Assembly (NCBI RefSeq): GCF_009664855.1
Contig: NZ_CP045928.1
Span: 6,273,434-6,337,433, forward strand
DNA: 64,000 nucleotides
Reading direction: 5' to 3'
Origin: Flavobacterium sp. SLB02
GTDB lineage: Bacteria > Bacteroidota > Bacteroidia > Flavobacteriales > Flavobacteriaceae
This document shows, piece by piece, positions 51,236 to 60,098 of the stretch. Every line of letters begins with the position of its first letter. The first letter of the stretch is position 1. The notes beneath the pieces are model-generated. The model was not told the origin of the DNA, made no database searches, and worked only from the letters and a program-made list of their open reading frames with translations. The position numbers and the translations under genes are program-made.

Positions 51236-52495
51236 ATGAATAAGAGCTTAGTTTATATTTTCATATTTCTACTTTCATTAACAGCAAAAGCTTCGTTTAT
51301 CTTAATTCCGATGGATGAAACTACACAACAAAACCATTTAAAAGCTTACGGAATAACATACTGGTGTTTAAGTAAAGATTATAAGGCAAGTTGGTTGCTT
51401 AATTATCGTGGAGGCTCGTTTTTGTTGCCTGATACTGACGAAATTCGTAAAGAATGCAAGATTCGCGGAGTAAGCTTTGAGGTACTTTCGGATACAGAAG
51501 AAGCTTCGATTTTAAACGATATCTCAAGTCCGTCACAAAATATGGAATCGGTTATTCTCGAAAAAGCGCCTAAAATTGCTGTTTATACCCCAAAAGGAAA
51601 ACAACCTTGGGATGATGCTGTAACATTAGTTTTAACGTATGCCGAAATTCCTTTTACACCTATTTATGATGAAGAAGTTTTAACTGATCAATTGCTGCTT
51701 TACGATTGGTTGCACTTACACCATGAAGATTTTACAGGACAATATGGTAAATTTTATGCCGCATATAAAAATACACCCTGGTATATAGATCAAAAAAGAG
51801 ATGCCGAGGCTCTAGCTGTAAAATTAGGTTATGGTAAAGTATCACAAGAAAAAGGAGCGGTTGCAAAAAAAATCCGGGATTTCGTTATTGGTGGAGGTTT
51901 TATGTTTGCGATGTGTTCTGCAACAGACAGTTTCGATATTGCACTTTCGGCTGATGGTGTTGACATTTGCGAAGCAATGTTTGATGGTGATGCAAGTGAA
52001 TCCAATTACCAGTCAAAATTAAATTACGGAAATTCATTTGCTTTTAAAGACTTTACATTAGAAAGAAAACCAGAGGTATATGAGTTTTCAGATATTGATA
52101 TGACCTCTAGGCGTAGGATTCCGATGGAAAAAGATTATTTTACTTTAATGGAATTTTCTGCTAAATGGGATCCAATTCCAAGTATGTTATGCCAGAATCA
52201 TACACAATTAGTAAAAGGATTTATGGGCCAAACAACATCATTTGATACCGCATTAATAAAATCGAATGTTTTAATAATGGGAACCTGCGAACTTAATGGC
52301 GAGTCACGATATATTCATGGTGAAAAAGGAAAAGGAATGTTTACTTTTTTTGGAGGCCATGACCCTGAAGATTTCCAGCATCAGGTTGGAGATCCTCCTA
52401 CAGTCTTAGATTTACACCCAAATTCTCCGGGATATCGTTTGATCCTGAATAATGTTTTATTTCCTGCTGCAAGAAAGAAAAAATTAAAAACATAA
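51236..52495 (+). CDS. Secreted protein of unknown function with a glutamine-amidotransferase-like turn
   Basis: A protein of 419 residues with a signal peptide (about 1-20). The sequence ALILI-type core includes YTPKGKQPWDDAVTLVLTYA, LHLHHEDFTGQYGKFYAAY and the turn GGGFMFAMCSATDSFD, in which a Cys follows a glycine-rich strand much as in class I amidotransferases. Relatives are often labelled asparagine synthetase B, for which I see no motif. A conserved GDASESNYQSKLNYGNSFAF block and HGEKGKGMFTFFGGHDPED near the end complete it. It ends exactly next to the convergent nuclease-like gene (no bases between the stops). Confidence 0.7.
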   Translation: MNKSLVYIFIFLLSLTAKASFILIPMDETTQQNHLKAYGITYWCLSKDYKASWLLNYRGGSFLLPDTDEIRKECKIRGVSFEVLSDTEEASILNDISSPSQNMESVILEKAPKIAVYTPKGKQPWDDAVTLVLTYAEIPFTPIYDEEVLTDQLLLYDWLHLHHEDFTGQYGKFYAAYKNTPWYIDQKRDAEALAVKLGYGKVSQEKGAVAKKIRDFVIGGGFMFAMCSATDSFDIALSADGVDICEAMFDGDASESNYQSKLNYGNSFAFKDFTLERKPEVYEFSDIDMTSRRRIPMEKDYFTLMEFSAKWDPIPSMLCQNHTQLVKGFMGQTTSFDTALIKSNVLIMGTCELNGESRYIHGEKGKGMFTFFGGHDPEDFQHQVGDPPTVLDLHPNSPGYRLILNNVLFPAARKKKLKT

Positions 52496-53299
52496 TTACT
52501 TCACATAAAATTCGAACCAAATAGGAATATGATCTGATATTCTTCGGGCTTCTTTTAATGAATTGAAGTTTTTATAAAACGGAATTATACCGGAATTAGT
52601 AAATTCTAAAGAACCTGTTTTGTAAAACATATTATCAAATTCAGAGGCCAGGCAGATATTGTTTTGGCATTGCTGCTTTAATGTCGTTTTTTGATTTTGT
52701 AAAATAGGAGAGTACCCCATTTTTTTTAAAGGAGTAAATACCGTGTGGGATTGAGGAGAGTTAAAATCACCTAAAAACACTAAATTGAGAGTAGGGTATT
52801 CACCAGGAAGAAATTTAAAGTATTTAATTTCAGTTTCTGGTTGCCTGCTTTTAGTAATAGCATGAAAACTAACCAGCGTTACGGCCTTTTTATTTATTTC
52901 GAAAGTCGCAAAATAAGGTTCCCTGTCAATTTCAAGATGGTACTTTTTTTCTAACCAGGTATTTCCTTTTAGTTTTATTTTACTGGTTTTCCAAAGAAAA
53001 GCATAACGTTCCTTTTTATAACTGCTGCTGCTTGTTGGATCACTGATAGAATAATCCCACTTTGTACCTTTTTCGTTTAGCAACATGGCAAGTTTAGCTA
53101 CAGCTTGTGCACCACCGTATCCTGCAACAACTTCCTGAATAGCTACAATATCATACTCAAAGATAGTATTGGCTATAAAGTTTAATTCAGATTCAGATTT
53201 AGATTTTCCAAAGTTTTCTAAATTCCAGGACAGAAGTTTAGTTTGTGAAAAGGTGAGGACGGTAAAAAATAAAAGAACAAAACTTAAAATATATTTCAT
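52496..53299 (-). CDS. Secreted endonuclease/exonuclease/phosphatase family protein
   Basis: A protein of 267 residues with a signal peptide (cleavage near TFSQ). The DNase I-like fold is shown by LLSWNLENFG, DIVAIQEVV (metal ligand E), LVFLGDFNSP and RRISDHIPIWFEF (catalytic DH). The pattern is close to secreted nucleases of the DNase I-like group in Bacteroidota. It probably degrades extracellular nucleic acid. The T9SS protein at 1164-4589 has the same catalytic fold but is much larger. Confidence 0.87.
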   Translation of the reverse strand: MKYILSFVLLFFTVLTFSQTKLLSWNLENFGKSKSESELNFIANTIFEYDIVAIQEVVAGYGGAQAVAKLAMLLNEKGTKWDYSISDPTSSSSYKKERYAFLWKTSKIKLKGNTWLEKKYHLEIDREPYFATFEINKKAVTLVSFHAITKSRQPETEIKYFKFLPGEYPTLNLVFLGDFNSPQSHTVFTPLKKMGYSPILQNQKTTLKQQCQNNICLASEFDNMFYKTGSLEFTNSGIIPFYKNFNSLKEARRISDHIPIWFEFYVK

Positions 53300-53421
53300 G
53301 CTGTAAGTAAAAATTCAAATATAAGAATTTAAAATTTTTAGACGCGCTGTTTTACTTTAGATGAAATAGGTTTGTATAGATTTCGTTCATCTTAAGGAGT
53401 ATATTGTGTAGAAAATGTAGA

Positions 53422-53676
53422 TTATTCTTTTTTATACCTGTTTTTTAAAGCAGTCCCTATGATGATGATTTGCAAAACAAGAAGAGCGGGTATGAAAATA
53501 ATTTTCCAGTCTATTTCAAGCCATCCTGTTTTTTCAGAAACAAATGCAAAACTTAATGATAGAAAAAGACAAAGTAGCATGGTTTTCATAACGATTTTAT
53601 TTTGAGTAGTATTAATTTTTGAGATGAACATTTGTTGCAAACTCTTCCCTGAATTACTTTTATATTTAGTTTTCAT
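53422..53676 (-). CDS. Small two-helix membrane protein
   Basis: A protein of 84 residues with a basic N-terminus (MKTKYKSNSGKSLQQM), a hydrophobic segment (about 30-48) and a second (about 58-75), ending KNRYKKE. It has no recognisable domain. It stands between the nuclease-like gene and the response regulator, all on the - strand, with an 81-base gap to the latter. Possibly coupled to the TPR kinases, but nothing proves it. Confidence 0.6.
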   Translation of the reverse strand: MKTKYKSNSGKSLQQMFISKINTTQNKIVMKTMLLCLFLSLSFAFVSEKTGWLEIDWKIIFIPALLVLQIIIIGTALKNRYKKE

Positions 53677-53757
53677 TAGGTGGTTAATAAATTCTACACA
53701 AACTTAAATCTATAAAAAGTTATTTCCTTACGGGATTCCGTAAAAACCTTATAAAAT

Positions 53758-54426
53758 TTACACTAGGCCAAAATCTTTTGCAATCGCAATTAGGTGGACG
53801 TTATTGTTCGCTTTAAAGTATATTTTCAATTTATTGATGCGTTTCTCAATACTGCTGGTTCCGTTTGGAGTTATTGATGAAGCTTTAAACTCACTCGAGA
53901 TATTTTCCAGTATATAACCTTTAGCCAAAAGTTTTAAAATAGAAATATCATAAGATTCAATTTCAATCAGCGCCTTATCATTAAAACTAAAAGATAAATC
54001 TGAAGAAAGAATTTTTTCCTCGTTTCTAAAAGTACCTTCAATCGCTTTTCTTAATTCGATAATACTGTTTCTTCCTTTTGAAACATAGGCATTAATACTT
54101 AAATCGTAAAAAAGAGATTTTATACGATACGACTTATCCTCAATAGAAAACACTATTTTTTTTAATTTAGGCTGCACTTCATTCGCTGCCTCAATAAGCT
54201 CTTCCCCGCTCGAAAGAGTGATATTACGGTGATCAGACTTAAAAGATAAATCGCTTATGAGTAGATCATAAGGCTCGTTTTCAAGCAATGCTTTTTTTAT
54301 TTTTAATAAACCATCATCACAATATTTGACATGATCAATGGTTTGAACTTGTAAATCTTCAAGTACCTGAATAACGGCTATGCTTATACTGTCTAAATCT
54401 TCGGCAACTAAAACTTTTTTGAACAT
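53758..54426 (-). CDS. Response regulator with C-terminal helix-turn-helix
   Basis: A protein of 222 residues. Residues 1-130 form a receiver domain (VLVAEDLDSIS, D59 in LLISDLSFKSD, the SKGRN segment near 117), and the last about 70 residues a divergent LuxR-like helix-turn-helix (ESYDISILKLLAKGYILENI, TSSIEKRINKLKIYF). It begins ten bases after the stop of the TPR sensor kinase upstream, so it is the natural partner of both tandem kinases. Confidence 0.85.
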   Translation of the reverse strand: MFKKVLVAEDLDSISIAVIQVLEDLQVQTIDHVKYCDDGLLKIKKALLENEPYDLLISDLSFKSDHRNITLSSGEELIEAANEVQPKLKKIVFSIEDKSYRIKSLFYDLSINAYVSKGRNSIIELRKAIEGTFRNEEKILSSDLSFSFNDKALIEIESYDISILKLLAKGYILENISSEFKASSITPNGTSSIEKRINKLKIYFKANNNVHLIAIAKDFGLV

Positions 54427-54436
54427 ATAATGGTGT

Positions 54437-56212
54437 TTACAAAGGAAAGGTGAAACTTAATCTAAATCCTTTTTCTGAATTGTTGTCAAAAATAATATTT
54501 CCATTTATAGTTTTAATACGGTTTTCCACATTTTGCAATCCATTTTTTAAATTTGGTGTACTATTTTTCGTTCCAATCCCGTTGTCGTTATAAATTATCG
54601 TCATGGTTTTGTCAGTAATTTTAAAATTAATGCTCACTAAGGTTGCCTGACTGTGTTTTTTCATGTTGACAAATAATTCTTGTAAAATTCTGTAAAGAAC
54701 TATTTTTTTATTTTTTTCGATACAGTCCCATAAAATCAAATCAAAACCATTTAATAAGATATTCAGTTCAGGAGTTTTAAATTCTGAAATCATTTCTTTT
54801 AGAGCGCTTGAATAATTTTTTCCGGTAGCAATAGCGCTATTTTCTTTAGAAATATTTCTTGTTCGGGCATAAATAGTATCAAGATTATTCAGTATTGTTT
54901 CTTTATTATCTTCTTTTGTCAGATCAATATTGTCTGCAAATGTCAATGTCTCGTAAACATCATGAGCCAGTTCAGCGCGCAGTTTATTCGAAATTCGCAT
55001 CTCACTTTTAAGTATTGCATCATTTTTTTCTTTTTTTCCTTTAATGGTTAAGTAACAATAAAGAAATAAACTGAAGATGGTGGTAAAAAAGAGGATGATG
55101 TACGAAATAATATTACGGTTTTTTTGCCTTTCTAACTGTAGCTCATTTTTTGCTTTTTCTGCTTTGTACTGCAGGTTTTCACTTTTGTCTTTTTTAGAAT
55201 AGTATTTAACTCTGGCAAATTGATTTTTAGCAGTCATCCTTACTTTCTCGATACTATCAGAAAGCTGAATAAATTGTTGGGAATATTTTTTTAGATTATC
55301 TTCCTGACTGGTTTTAGTTAGCAATTTTAAACTCTGAAGTTTATTAGGCGCGTCATTTAATTCGTTAGAAAGATAATATGCCTTTTTCGCATAAAGTTGC
55401 GCTTCCAGAGGTTTACTGAGTTGAAAAAATTCAGCAATATGAAGATAGATGTATAAAAGGGAATAAGTATCTTTTAGTTTTAACTGTATGGCCAGACTTT
55501 TTTTGTACCACTCAAGAGCTTCCGGTTTTCCCTGTTCTTGATAACAAAGTCCAAGGTCATCAAATATTCTGGCAAGTTCATGATCATTTGTATATTTGTC
55601 ATCGTTGTATATTACTTTAATTTTTGATAATGACGTTAATATATTTTCAGCGAGCTTTATCTTTTTTTGTTTTATATATATTTGAGAAATACTATTAAGA
55701 ACTACAACTTTTCTATAAGTACTCGTTTTGAGATGTAATGCCTTTCTGTAATATAAAAGAGAGTTGTTGTAATCGTATGTGTAATAATAATTGGCGCCAA
55801 ACTGCTCATAAACATTTGCAGCAAACCTTGGCTTTTTTATTTTTTTTAAATACGGAAGTGTTTTTGTCAATGATATTTCGCTCGCAACAAAGTCGCCCTG
55901 AATTTGTTCAATCGCTGCCATGCAGGTAAGAGCATAAACATAATCTATGTAATCTGTATTGGTATTGCAAAACAATTGTGCTTTGTTAAAATAATAATAA
56001 GAGCTATCTAATCGATATGAATCGAATAAAATATCTGCTTTGTTAAGAATTTTTCTTATGTCAGTTTTACTGTATTTTGCTTTAGTACAAGGCTCATTTT
56101 TTGGAGATTTTAATAAATAGATCACACATCCTATTATTAAAAAAATAAGAATGGCCAAAAAATACTTTAAAACGGTTTTGTTCGGGATTGATTTTAAAAT
56201 CTTTTTTATCAT
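54437..56212 (-). CDS. TPR sensor histidine kinase paralogue, phosphoacceptor His replaced by Arg
   Basis: A protein of 591 residues: N-terminal helix (about 15-34), TPR-like repeats (about 60-300), a second helix (about 368-390), then a kinase core. At the HisKA_3 box the sequence is ISNKLRAELAHDVYETL, with R412 where the neighbouring paralogue has His (AKKLHDELANDIYHTM). A His at 417 stands five residues later. The HATPase domain is kept (QELFVNMKKHS, DNGIG, and GLQNVENR). So it may be a kinase with a shifted phosphoacceptor, or a pseudokinase partner for the paralogue. It overlaps the paralogue's stop by four bases. Confidence 0.83.
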   Translation of the reverse strand: MIKKILKSIPNKTVLKYFLAILIFLIIGCVIYLLKSPKNEPCTKAKYSKTDIRKILNKADILFDSYRLDSSYYYFNKAQLFCNTNTDYIDYVYALTCMAAIEQIQGDFVASEISLTKTLPYLKKIKKPRFAANVYEQFGANYYYTYDYNNSLLYYRKALHLKTSTYRKVVVLNSISQIYIKQKKIKLAENILTSLSKIKVIYNDDKYTNDHELARIFDDLGLCYQEQGKPEALEWYKKSLAIQLKLKDTYSLLYIYLHIAEFFQLSKPLEAQLYAKKAYYLSNELNDAPNKLQSLKLLTKTSQEDNLKKYSQQFIQLSDSIEKVRMTAKNQFARVKYYSKKDKSENLQYKAEKAKNELQLERQKNRNIISYIILFFTTIFSLFLYCYLTIKGKKEKNDAILKSEMRISNKLRAELAHDVYETLTFADNIDLTKEDNKETILNNLDTIYARTRNISKENSAIATGKNYSSALKEMISEFKTPELNILLNGFDLILWDCIEKNKKIVLYRILQELFVNMKKHSQATLVSINFKITDKTMTIIYNDNGIGTKNSTPNLKNGLQNVENRIKTINGNIIFDNNSEKGFRLSFTFPL

Positions 56213-57921
56213 AATAATGGAATTTTTAGAAAGACTTTAAAACCTTTTCCGGGATCTGAATCTATTTCGATCGTCCCTTTTATTGAATGAATTCTGTTCT
56301 CGACATTATGAAGTCCGTTTTTAAAAGATAATTTTGTTAGATCAGCACCTTTTCCATTATCACGATAATTTACAATAATATTTTTTTCTGTTTTTTTAAA
56401 ATTGATTTCTACTAAGGTGGCATCACTGTGTTTTTTCATGTTTACAAGTAACTCCTGCAGTATTCTGTAAACAGTTGTTTTCTTAGTTATGTCAAGACTA
56501 TTCCACGAGATTGTCTCTAAATCGTTTAAAATAATACTAGCGTTTGTAGTATTAAAACCTGAAATCATTTCTTTTAGAGTCAGAACAAAATTTTCATCAG
56601 TAATGATAGAGCATTTTCCTTTTGATATATCTCTGGTTCTGGAGTAAATAACATCAAGATTATTTAGTAATTGCTCCCTGTTTTCGGTTATCGCCAGGTT
56701 TTTATTTTCAACAAATGCCATAGTATGGTAAATATCGTTGGCAAGTTCATCATGTAGTTTTTTGGCAATTCGGGTTTCGCTATTGTAAGTCGCTTCAATT
56801 TTTTCTTTCTTTCCTCTCGAAGTCAGATATAGATACAATACTATTATTAAACTCAAGCTAATAACGATAATAATATATGAAATTATATTTCGGTTTTTTT
56901 GTCTTTCCAGTTGTAGCTCATTTTCAACCGTATTAGTTTTAAGTCGTAAATTTTCCTCTTTCTCTCTTTTAGAATCGTATTTTACACGTGCGAACTGATT
57001 TTTAACTTTCTGTCTCACTTCAAAAATACTGTCAACGAGATCAACATACTTAGTCGAGTATTTTTTTAGTTCTGAGCCGGAAGTATTTTGGATTATTAGT
57101 TTTAAGGAAGATAACCTTTCGTCAGCATTATTTACAATAGTAAACTGATCATAACTTAATAGCATGTATTTTTTTGCCAGAGAAGAGTTCATTCTTTGAT
57201 AGAATTTGGCCAAATGAAGATAGCTTTTGCCTAAATCAAAAGGTTTATTTTCCTTTTGTCTTATTTTAAGGCTTTTGTTCAAATAATAAATTGCCTTTTC
57301 AAATTCATTTGTTTTAAAATAGCAAAAGCCAATGTTGTCTAATACTTTAGCATAAAACAAATCATTACGTATTACTTCTTCTTTTATACTTAAAGAAAGA
57401 AAAATTTCAAGGGACGCCTTGTATTTTTCTTCTTCAATCAAAATAACTGCGATGTTGTTTTTCGCTGCTAGATTTCGCCATGTATCTGTTTGTAACTGTA
57501 AAGCTTTTTGATTGTATAATATTGCATTTTTATAGTCGTATGTGTTTAAATAATTAATACTTAAAATGACATAGGTATTCCATGCATATTGCGGGTTTTT
57601 TATATGTTTTAAATAAGGTAATGCTTCACTAGCTGTAGATTCGCTTCCGGCATAATCACCGTGAATCTGCTGAATGTCGGCCATTTTATTTAAAGTGCTT
57701 ACATAATTTTCACCATCAGTTACAGGGCGACAAATAATTTTTACTTTGTTGTGGTAATAAAAAGCACTGTCAAAATCATTACTATTATAAAAGCTATTGG
57801 CAACTTTAATTAGTTGGTCAATTTGTGGTTTTGTATTTTTTTGTTTTAGGGTTTTGTTGCTTTTCTGTTGGCAGGAAAAAAAAACTAGAAAAGTGAAAAT
57901 TATATATAGAAAGCTGCGCAT
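56209..57921 (-). CDS. TPR sensor histidine kinase (canonical paralogue)
   Basis: A protein of 570 residues from the ATG at 57921, which begins a lipoprotein-type signal (lipobox VFFSC); a TTG 24 bases earlier would cover the promoter. TPR-like repeats (about 45-290) are followed by a transmembrane helix (about 345-368), the phosphoacceptor box AKKLHDELANDIYHTM with H390, and the HATPase domain (QELLVNMKKHS, DNGKGAD, GLHNVENR). It is the upstream member of a tandem pair with about the same layout as the next gene; a four-base overlap links them. It probably signals to the response regulator at 53758-54426. Confidence 0.87.
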   Translation of the reverse strand: MRSFLYIIFTFLVFFSCQQKSNKTLKQKNTKPQIDQLIKVANSFYNSNDFDSAFYYHNKVKIICRPVTDGENYVSTLNKMADIQQIHGDYAGSESTASEALPYLKHIKNPQYAWNTYVILSINYLNTYDYKNAILYNQKALQLQTDTWRNLAAKNNIAVILIEEEKYKASLEIFLSLSIKEEVIRNDLFYAKVLDNIGFCYFKTNEFEKAIYYLNKSLKIRQKENKPFDLGKSYLHLAKFYQRMNSSLAKKYMLLSYDQFTIVNNADERLSSLKLIIQNTSGSELKKYSTKYVDLVDSIFEVRQKVKNQFARVKYDSKREKEENLRLKTNTVENELQLERQKNRNIISYIIIVISLSLIIVLYLYLTSRGKKEKIEATYNSETRIAKKLHDELANDIYHTMAFVENKNLAITENREQLLNNLDVIYSRTRDISKGKCSIITDENFVLTLKEMISGFNTTNASIILNDLETISWNSLDITKKTTVYRILQELLVNMKKHSDATLVEINFKKTEKNIIVNYRDNGKGADLTKLSFKNGLHNVENRIHSIKGTIEIDSDPGKGFKVFLKIPLL

Positions 57922-57942
57922 TATCTCTGTGGTATCATGCGC

Positions 57943-57950
57943 CAAAAGTA
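57943..57950 (-). promoter_or_regulatory. -7 element of the TPR kinase operon
   Basis: TACTTTTG on the - strand, 21 bases before the ATG at 57921. It overlaps the alternative TTG start, which supports the later ATG. The -33 region is not clear. Confidence 0.65.
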
Positions 57951-58038
57951 AAGAATTTTAGTTTTTAAAAAAGAGTAGAAATACGGTATTTTCTTTTTAT
58001 TTCAAGTTTTGTTTTTGCTTTGATATTCAGCATTATAA

Positions 58039-58080
58039 GGGCAATACATCATTATTCTAAAGTATTGCCCATATATAATA
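58039..58080. terminator. Hairpin after the CMD-domain gene
   Basis: GGGCAATAC (58039-58047) and GTATTGCCC (58072-58080) are perfect complements with a 24-base loop, 21 bases after the gene stop on the - strand. There is no strong T-run, so termination is only likely. Confidence 0.5.
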
Positions 58081-58100
58081 CAGAATTTGTATTCCTGAAA

Positions 58101-58535
58101 TTAAATTGCTCTCATTCCTGTTGCGATTGCAAGCCTGTTCCAGGAGTTAATTGTGATGATAAGCAATATGATTTCAGCTAGATATTTGTCCTCAAATAAG
58201 CGCGCAGCATTCTGATAAACTTCATCAGAAACATGATTACTAATCATCGTAATTTGTTCGGTTAAAGCCAATATTGCCTGCTCTTCTTGGGTAAAAACGT
58301 CTGCTTCACGCCAGGCGCTTATCAGATAAATACGTTTTTCAGTTTCACCATATTTTCTGGCATCTGCAGTGTGCATGTTAAGGCAAAATGCACAACCGTT
58401 TATTTGCGAGGCACGAATTTTAATTAGCTCTTTTTGTATAGGAGTAACTGAGGTAGTTGCATTGTATTTTTCTAAATTCATTAAAGCTTCATACGCTTCA
58501 GGAGCAACTGTAGGGATAACAATTCTTGGTTTCAT
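58101..58535 (-). CDS. Carboxymuconolactone decarboxylase family protein (AhpD-like)
   Basis: A protein of 144 residues of the CMD/AhpD fold. The redox motif is NGCAFCLNMHT, with the CxxC and the following His of the peroxidase-type members. The segment YLISAWREADVFTQEEQAIL is also typical. AhpD-like proteins act on peroxides in antioxidant defence. The gene is followed upstream (same strand) by a Crp/Fnr-type regulator, which may control it. Confidence 0.88.
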   Translation of the reverse strand: MKPRIVIPTVAPEAYEALMNLEKYNATTSVTPIQKELIKIRASQINGCAFCLNMHTADARKYGETEKRIYLISAWREADVFTQEEQAILALTEQITMISNHVSDEVYQNAARLFEDKYLAEIILLIITINSWNRLAIATGMRAI

Positions 58536-58613
58536 TTTACTTGTTTTTTAAAGTTTGATACAAAGGTCAGGGAAAACTGTTTTAAAAAACTTGAAGTACT
58601 TCAAGAAATGAAT

Positions 58614-59186
58614 CTAGATTTTACTAGCTCTGATTTTACTCATAAATTCTGCCGAGAAATCGAGATAGGAGGCAAGCATGTATTGCGGAACCCGTTGAAC
58701 AAATTCAGGATGTAAACCATTAAAATGATGATACCTTTCTTCTGCCGACATGGTAAATAAAAACTTGATTCGCATTTGTGCTGCACCAAAAGATTTTTGT
58801 GCAACAATTCTAAAGTAACGTTCCAGTTTTGGAATCTGAAACAGAATGGATTCTAAAGTTGATTTTTCTATAGCAATTACCTCTGATTTCTCTACGGCCT
58901 GTATATAAAAATGAGACGGAATATGATTATGATAACTCAGGTAATCCGTAATCCACCAATTCTCAATACCAAATTGAAGCGTTTGTTCAATTCCTTTATC
59001 ATTGATGATATATTGTCTCATACAGCCTTTAATAATAAAGTAAAGCATGTTACAAATCTGGCCTTCTTCTAATACAAGTTCTTTCTTCTTAATGGAAGCT
59101 ACACTTAAGCAAGAATCCAGAATGTTGATTTCTTCAGAGTCTAACTGTACTATCTTTTCAATATGTTGTAAAAGTGCCTTTTGCAT
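58614..59186 (-). CDS. Crp/Fnr family transcriptional regulator
   Basis: A protein of 190 residues from the ATG at 59186; an earlier in-frame ATG at 59207 would overlap the promoter (59205-59212). Residues about 5-115 form a cyclic-nucleotide-binding-like beta-roll (KKELVLEEGQICNMLYFIIK, GCMRQYII, then TLQFGIENWWITDY). The C-terminal part is short and carries a helix-turn-helix-like stretch (VPQYMLASYLDFSAEFMSKI). The effector is unknown. It is in the same direction as the CMD gene, 78 bases away. Confidence 0.85.
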   Translation of the reverse strand: MQKALLQHIEKIVQLDSEEINILDSCLSVASIKKKELVLEEGQICNMLYFIIKGCMRQYIINDKGIEQTLQFGIENWWITDYLSYHNHIPSHFYIQAVEKSEVIAIEKSTLESILFQIPKLERYFRIVAQKSFGAAQMRIKFLFTMSAEERYHHFNGLHPEFVQRVPQYMLASYLDFSAEFMSKIRASKI

Positions 59187-59204
59187 AATGTGTATGATTG
59201 TATA

Positions 59205-59212
59205 CAAATGTA
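59205..59212 (-). promoter_or_regulatory. -7 element of the Crp/Fnr gene
   Basis: TACATTTG on the - strand, 18 bases before the chosen ATG, is a perfect TAnnTTTG match. Confidence 0.7.
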
Positions 59213-59263
59213 ATTTTAAAATTTAATTCTTAAAACGAGAATTTCCAAATGATCCTAAAAGCA

Positions 59264-59293
59264 AAAAACCACTCGTGTTAACGAATGGTTTTT
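59264..59293 (-). terminator. Terminator of the thrS-infC-rpmI-rplT operon
   Basis: AAAAACCACTCG (59264-59275) pairs with CGAATGGTTTTT (59282-59293), one wobble, T-rich after it on the - strand, 41 bases after the rplT stop. Confidence 0.8.
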
Positions 59294-59333
59294 CTATGAT
59301 AAGTAAGTAATCTAAATTGAGTTTATAAAACGT

Positions 59334-59678
59334 TTATTTTACTTTGTTAAGTATTGCTTTGAAAGCTTCAGGGTGATTCATTGCTAAATCTGCAAGAACT
59401 TTACGGTTCAATTCGATTCCGTTAGCTTTTACTTTACCCATGAATTGAGAATAAGACATTCCTTCCAATCTAGCTCCAGCGTTGATACGTTGAATCCATA
59501 ATGCACGGAAATTTCTTTTGTTTTGTTTTCTATCGCGGTAAGCGTAGCACATTGCTTTCTCTACTGCATTCTTAGCAACTGTCCAAACGTTTTTACGTCT
59601 ACCAAAGAAACCTTTGGCTTGCTTCATTATTTTTTTTCTTCTTGCTCTTTTAGCAACTGAATTTACTGCTCTTGGCAT
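59334..59678 (-). CDS. rplT: 50S ribosomal protein L20
   Basis: A protein of 114 residues, normal length and very basic. It has PRAVNSVAKRARRKKIMKQA at the start, GFFGRRKNVWTVAKNAVEKA, and RDRKQNKRNFRALWIQRIN, all typical. It binds 23S rRNA early in 50S assembly and is last in the operon thrS-infC-rpmI-rplT. The gap to rpmI is 101 bases. Confidence 0.97.
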   Translation of the reverse strand: MPRAVNSVAKRARRKKIMKQAKGFFGRRKNVWTVAKNAVEKAMCYAYRDRKQNKRNFRALWIQRINAGARLEGMSYSQFMGKVKANGIELNRKVLADLAMNHPEAFKAILNKVK

Positions 59679-59779
59679 AATTTTAATGTGTTTTTGTAGC
59701 AGGCGTCCTGAATTAAATCAAAGGAACTTAAAAGCCATACTCCAAGGTTATATAAATAATTTTTTAACCTAAAGAATTA

Positions 59780-59977
59780 TTAGATAATTCTTAATTGTTG
59801 TTTAATGCTTTTCATATCTGTTTTGTGAACTAGCGCTGAGTGAGTCAAAGCTAATTTACGTTTTTTAGATTTTTTAGTCAAGATGTGACTTTTAAAAGCA
59901 TGCTTTCTTTTAATCTTTCCAGAACCAGTAACTTTGAAACGTTTCTTGGCGCTAGATTTTGTTTTCATTTTAGGCAT
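59780..59977 (-). CDS. rpmI: 50S ribosomal protein L35
   Basis: A protein of 65 residues, normal length and very basic (MPKMKTKSSAKKRFKVTGSG, HAFKSHILTKKSKKRK). It is in its usual place between infC and rplT. In this group rpmI and rplT are commonly controlled together; the region upstream (59978-60098) can form a hairpin at 60037-60079. Confidence 0.97.
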   Translation of the reverse strand: MPKMKTKSSAKKRFKVTGSGKIKRKHAFKSHILTKKSKKRKLALTHSALVHKTDMKSIKQQLRII

Positions 59978-60036
59978 TTTTCCTAGTGTTTTAATTTATT
60001 CTTACTTACTTATATTTTTCAAAAACTTTAAGCTTT

Positions 60037-60079
60037 AAGCTTTAGGCAAAAGTTTACATCAACTATTTGCTTAAAGCTT
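60037..60079 (-). promoter_or_regulatory. Hairpin between infC and rpmI
   Basis: AAGCTTTAGGCAAA (60037-60050) and TTTGCTTAAAGCTT (60066-60079) pair with one wobble. It could be a regulatory leader of rpmI-rplT, but the 15-base word AAAGCTTATTGCTTA (60073-60087) also occurs exactly at 39365-39379, which speaks for a dispersed repeat. Confidence 0.45.
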
Positions 60080-60098
60080 ATTGCTTAGAGCAAATAAT

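Noticed and set aside
51236..52495. Asparagine synthetase B
   Set aside because: No N-terminal nucleophile Cys2 or ATP-pyrophosphatase motif is present and the protein has a signal peptide; the common label seems wrong.
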